From NCBI GenBank assembly GCA_047614505.1, contig JBLHGQ010000020.1:1-32995 (forward strand): 32,995 nt of DNA, read 5' to 3'. The notes below the pieces were generated by a model. The model saw only the letters and a list, made by a program, of their open reading frames with translations. It searched no databases and had not been told where the DNA came from. The stretch comes from JABDJL01 sp047614505. GTDB lineage: Bacteria; Pseudomonadota; Gammaproteobacteria; Xanthomonadales; SZUA-36. A program made the translations under genes and the position numbers. This document shows positions 31,411 to 32,995 of this stretch, in pieces (the first letter of the stretch is position 1; each line of letters opens with the position of its first letter).

Positions 31411-32865
31411 ATGTCCCAGACCGGTGTTAAATCAGCAAGCAGGCCAGAACCTGATCAGGAACTGCAGGATATTGCAGATTTTGTTTGTTCTTACGCCGTC
31501 GACAGCGATGAAGCCTATGAAACGGCGCGATACTGTCTGATGGACAGTCTGGCTTGCTCGCTTCTGGCAATGAATTTTCCAGACTGCACGCGCTTGCTGG
31601 GGCCGTTGGTGCCAGGTGCGCAAATGCAGGGTGGGGCCCGAGTGCCAGGTACTGCTTATGAACTCGATCCTGCGCAAGCGGCGTTCAACCTCGGAACTTT
31701 GATTCGTTATCTGGATTTCAATGACACTTGGCTGGCGGCAGAGTGGGGGCACCCTTCCGATAACCTGGGATCAATTTTGCCGGTGGCTGATTACCTGTCA
31801 CGGAAGAACCTGGCCGAAGGTGGAGAGCCTTTGAAAATGAAGCAGGTGCTGAATGCCATGATCCTGGCGCATGAGATTCAGGGCGTGCTGGCATTGGAAA
31901 ACGCCTATAACAAGGCGGGACTCGACCATGTGCTTCTGGTGCGTGTTGCCTCCACTGCGGTTGTGACAAAAATGCTCGGTGGCAGTAGAGAAGAGGTCAT
32001 TAACGCGGTTTCAAATGCCTGGATGGACGGCGGCGCGTTAAGAGCCTACCGGCATGCACCAAATACAGGCTCACGAAAAAGTTGGGCAGCAGGTGACGCG
32101 TGCCGGCGCGCCGTGACTTTGTCACTAATGGCGATGAGCGGTGAAATGGGCTATCCGTCGGTTTTAACTGCCGAGGGGTGGGGCTATTACGATGTGTTGT
32201 TTGATGGCAAGCCGTTCGCTTTTCAGCGGCCTTACGGTAGCTACGTTATGGAAAACATCTTGTTTAAAATATCTTTCCCTGCTGAGTTTCATGCCCAGAC
32301 AGCAGTTGAATGCGCGATGCAGTTGCATCCACAGGTGGCGGGACGGATAGAAGATGTTGAACGAATTGTGATCGAGACCCAGGAAGCAGCAGTTCGCATC
32401 ATTGATAAAACCGGACCTCTTGATAATTATGCAGACCGCGATCATTGCATCCAATACATGGTGGCAGTGCCGTTGATATTCGGTGAACTTAATGCGTCCA
32501 GTTATGCTGATGAGATCGCTGCGGACCCTCGAATCGATGCTTTAAGAAATCGGATGGAAGTGACGGAAAACGAGATGTTCACAACTGATTATTTTGATCC
32601 GAATAAAAGAGGTATCGGGAATGCCATTCAGATATTTTTCAAAGATGGAAGTAGCACGGAACGCGTCGAAATCAGTTACCCCATAGGGCACAGACGTAGA
32701 CGTGATGAAGGAATTCCAGAGCTGGTGAAGAAATTCGAAGCCGCCCTGGCAGATCATTACCCGCCGGAACAGGCAGCTGCCATTCGCGCCGCTTGCGAGG
32801 TTCAGACTTCGCTGGAAAATATGACCGTTCCCAAATTCCTTGATATGTGGGTTACCGAAAGCTAG
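31411..32865 (+). CDS. prpD: 2-methylcitrate dehydratase
   Basis: 484 residues from the ATG at 31411 (E. coli PrpD 483). It dehydrates 2-methylcitrate to 2-methyl-cis-aconitate in the methylcitrate cycle. Strongly conserved stretches are RYLDFNDTWLAAEWGHPSDN, AHEIQG, RHAPNTGSRKSWAAGDA, RPYGSYVMENILFKISFPAE, RDHCIQYMVA and YPIGHRRRRDEGIP. In-frame ATGs at 31354 and 31375 lie in the promoter dyad region. AAGAG is 8 bases upstream of the chosen start. It is a PrpD of enterobacterial type, so the AcnD/PrpF route is not needed. It stands apart from prpBC. Confidence 0.96.
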   Translation: MSQTGVKSASRPEPDQELQDIADFVCSYAVDSDEAYETARYCLMDSLACSLLAMNFPDCTRLLGPLVPGAQMQGGARVPGTAYELDPAQAAFNLGTLIRYLDFNDTWLAAEWGHPSDNLGSILPVADYLSRKNLAEGGEPLKMKQVLNAMILAHEIQGVLALENAYNKAGLDHVLLVRVASTAVVTKMLGGSREEVINAVSNAWMDGGALRAYRHAPNTGSRKSWAAGDACRRAVTLSLMAMSGEMGYPSVLTAEGWGYYDVLFDGKPFAFQRPYGSYVMENILFKISFPAEFHAQTAVECAMQLHPQVAGRIEDVERIVIETQEAAVRIIDKTGPLDNYADRDHCIQYMVAVPLIFGELNASSYADEIAADPRIDALRNRMEVTENEMFTTDYFDPNKRGIGNAIQIFFKDGSSTERVEISYPIGHRRRRDEGIPELVKKFEAALADHYPPEQAAAIRAACEVQTSLENMTVPKFLDMWVTES

Positions 32866-32872
32866 ATCCATT

Positions 32873-32891
32873 CCCGTTGCATTCGCAAGGG
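32873..32891 (+). repeat. Hairpin after prpD
   Basis: CCC-G-TTGC (32873-32880) can pair with GCAA-GGG (32885-32891) around an ATTC loop, with one bulged G. An outer ATTCCC/GGGAAT pair (32870-32875 and 32897-32902) is an alternative. There is no T-run after it, so it is not a standard intrinsic terminator; it may protect the 3' end of the message. Confidence 0.45.
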
Positions 32892-32910
32892 TGTGTGGGA
32901 ATCTGTTTGG

Positions 32911-32995
32911 ATGACCGTCGAAAACAGGATGTTTTCGCCCGAGCGACACATGGATGTGCTTGAGCGTGTCCTCCGAACAGGTGCCGACGCGCCCT
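32911..32995 (+). CDS. Possible start of a further gene (runs off the window)
   Basis: From the ATG at 32911 a frame is open to the window edge: MTVENRMFSPERHMDVLERV and on for eight residues. GGGA lies about 10 bases upstream. A second in-frame ATG is at 32950. In E. coli prpD is followed by prpE (propionyl-CoA synthetase), but this N-terminus does not look like that of PrpE, nor of AcnD or PrpF. With only 28 codons I do not recognise the product. Confidence 0.35.
   Translation, partial: MTVENRMFSPERHMDVLERVLRTGADAP

Noticed and set aside
1..32995. CRISPR arrays, insertion sequences, prophage genes, tRNA or rRNA genes
   Set aside because: I saw no regularly spaced repeats, transposase or integrase motifs, or tRNA-like folds with a CCA end on either strand; every long open frame is a housekeeping gene or its shadow.

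Overview
The window is a stretch of gammaproteobacterial chromosome of moderate GC content by eye. The first 13.9 kb is the classic S10-spc-alpha ribosomal superoperon. It starts in the 3' end of tuf and runs rpsJ, rplC, rplD, rplW, rplB, rpsS, rplV, rpsC, rplP, rpmC, rpsQ, rplN, rplX, rplE, rpsN, rpsH, rplF, rplR, rpsE, rpmD, rplO, secY, rpmJ, rpsM, rpsK, rpsD, rpoA, rplQ, in the order known from Escherichia coli. The long zinc-free type of S14, a 37-residue zinc-ribbon L36 and an E. coli-like PrpD all fit Gammaproteobacteria. I cannot fix the genus. A strong bidirectional terminator at 13962-13993 closes the operon.

From 14.1 to 21.0 kb all genes lie on the minus strand. In transcription order they are hutU-hutH-hutI (histidine to N-formimidoyl-glutamate) and then feoA-feoB (ferrous iron uptake). 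The hut genes are packed with start/stop overlaps. No hut regulator and no hutF or hutG lies in the window. Candidate operators sit upstream of hutU and of feoA.

From 21.06 to 24.85 kb three plus-strand genes follow: dsbB (periplasmic disulfide formation), a class II DAHP synthase coupled to it by an ATGA overlap, and a secreted M61-family peptidase with a PDZ domain. The peptidase gene meets typA (bipA) tail to tail, with the two stop codons sharing one CTAG. typA and pdxB (erythronate-4-phosphate dehydrogenase) are on the minus strand. Divergent from pdxB is mdh (malate dehydrogenase), followed by the methylcitrate-cycle genes prpB and prpC, a terminator, a 334-bp gap and prpD. The last 85 bp may be the start of another gene.

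Functionally the window joins translation and protein export (superoperon, secY, dsbB, typA), carbon catabolism feeding the TCA cycle (hutUHI, prpBCD, mdh), iron uptake, and two biosynthetic entries (DAHP synthase for aromatics, PdxB for pyridoxal phosphate). The gene content is conventional. I found no mobile element, CRISPR array, tRNA or rRNA, and no sign of an undescribed multi-gene system. The most unusual points are small: an inverted-repeat insert inside the spc operon between rpmD and rplO, a Thr in place of Asn in the FeoB G4 motif, and several dyad-symmetric promoter sites.
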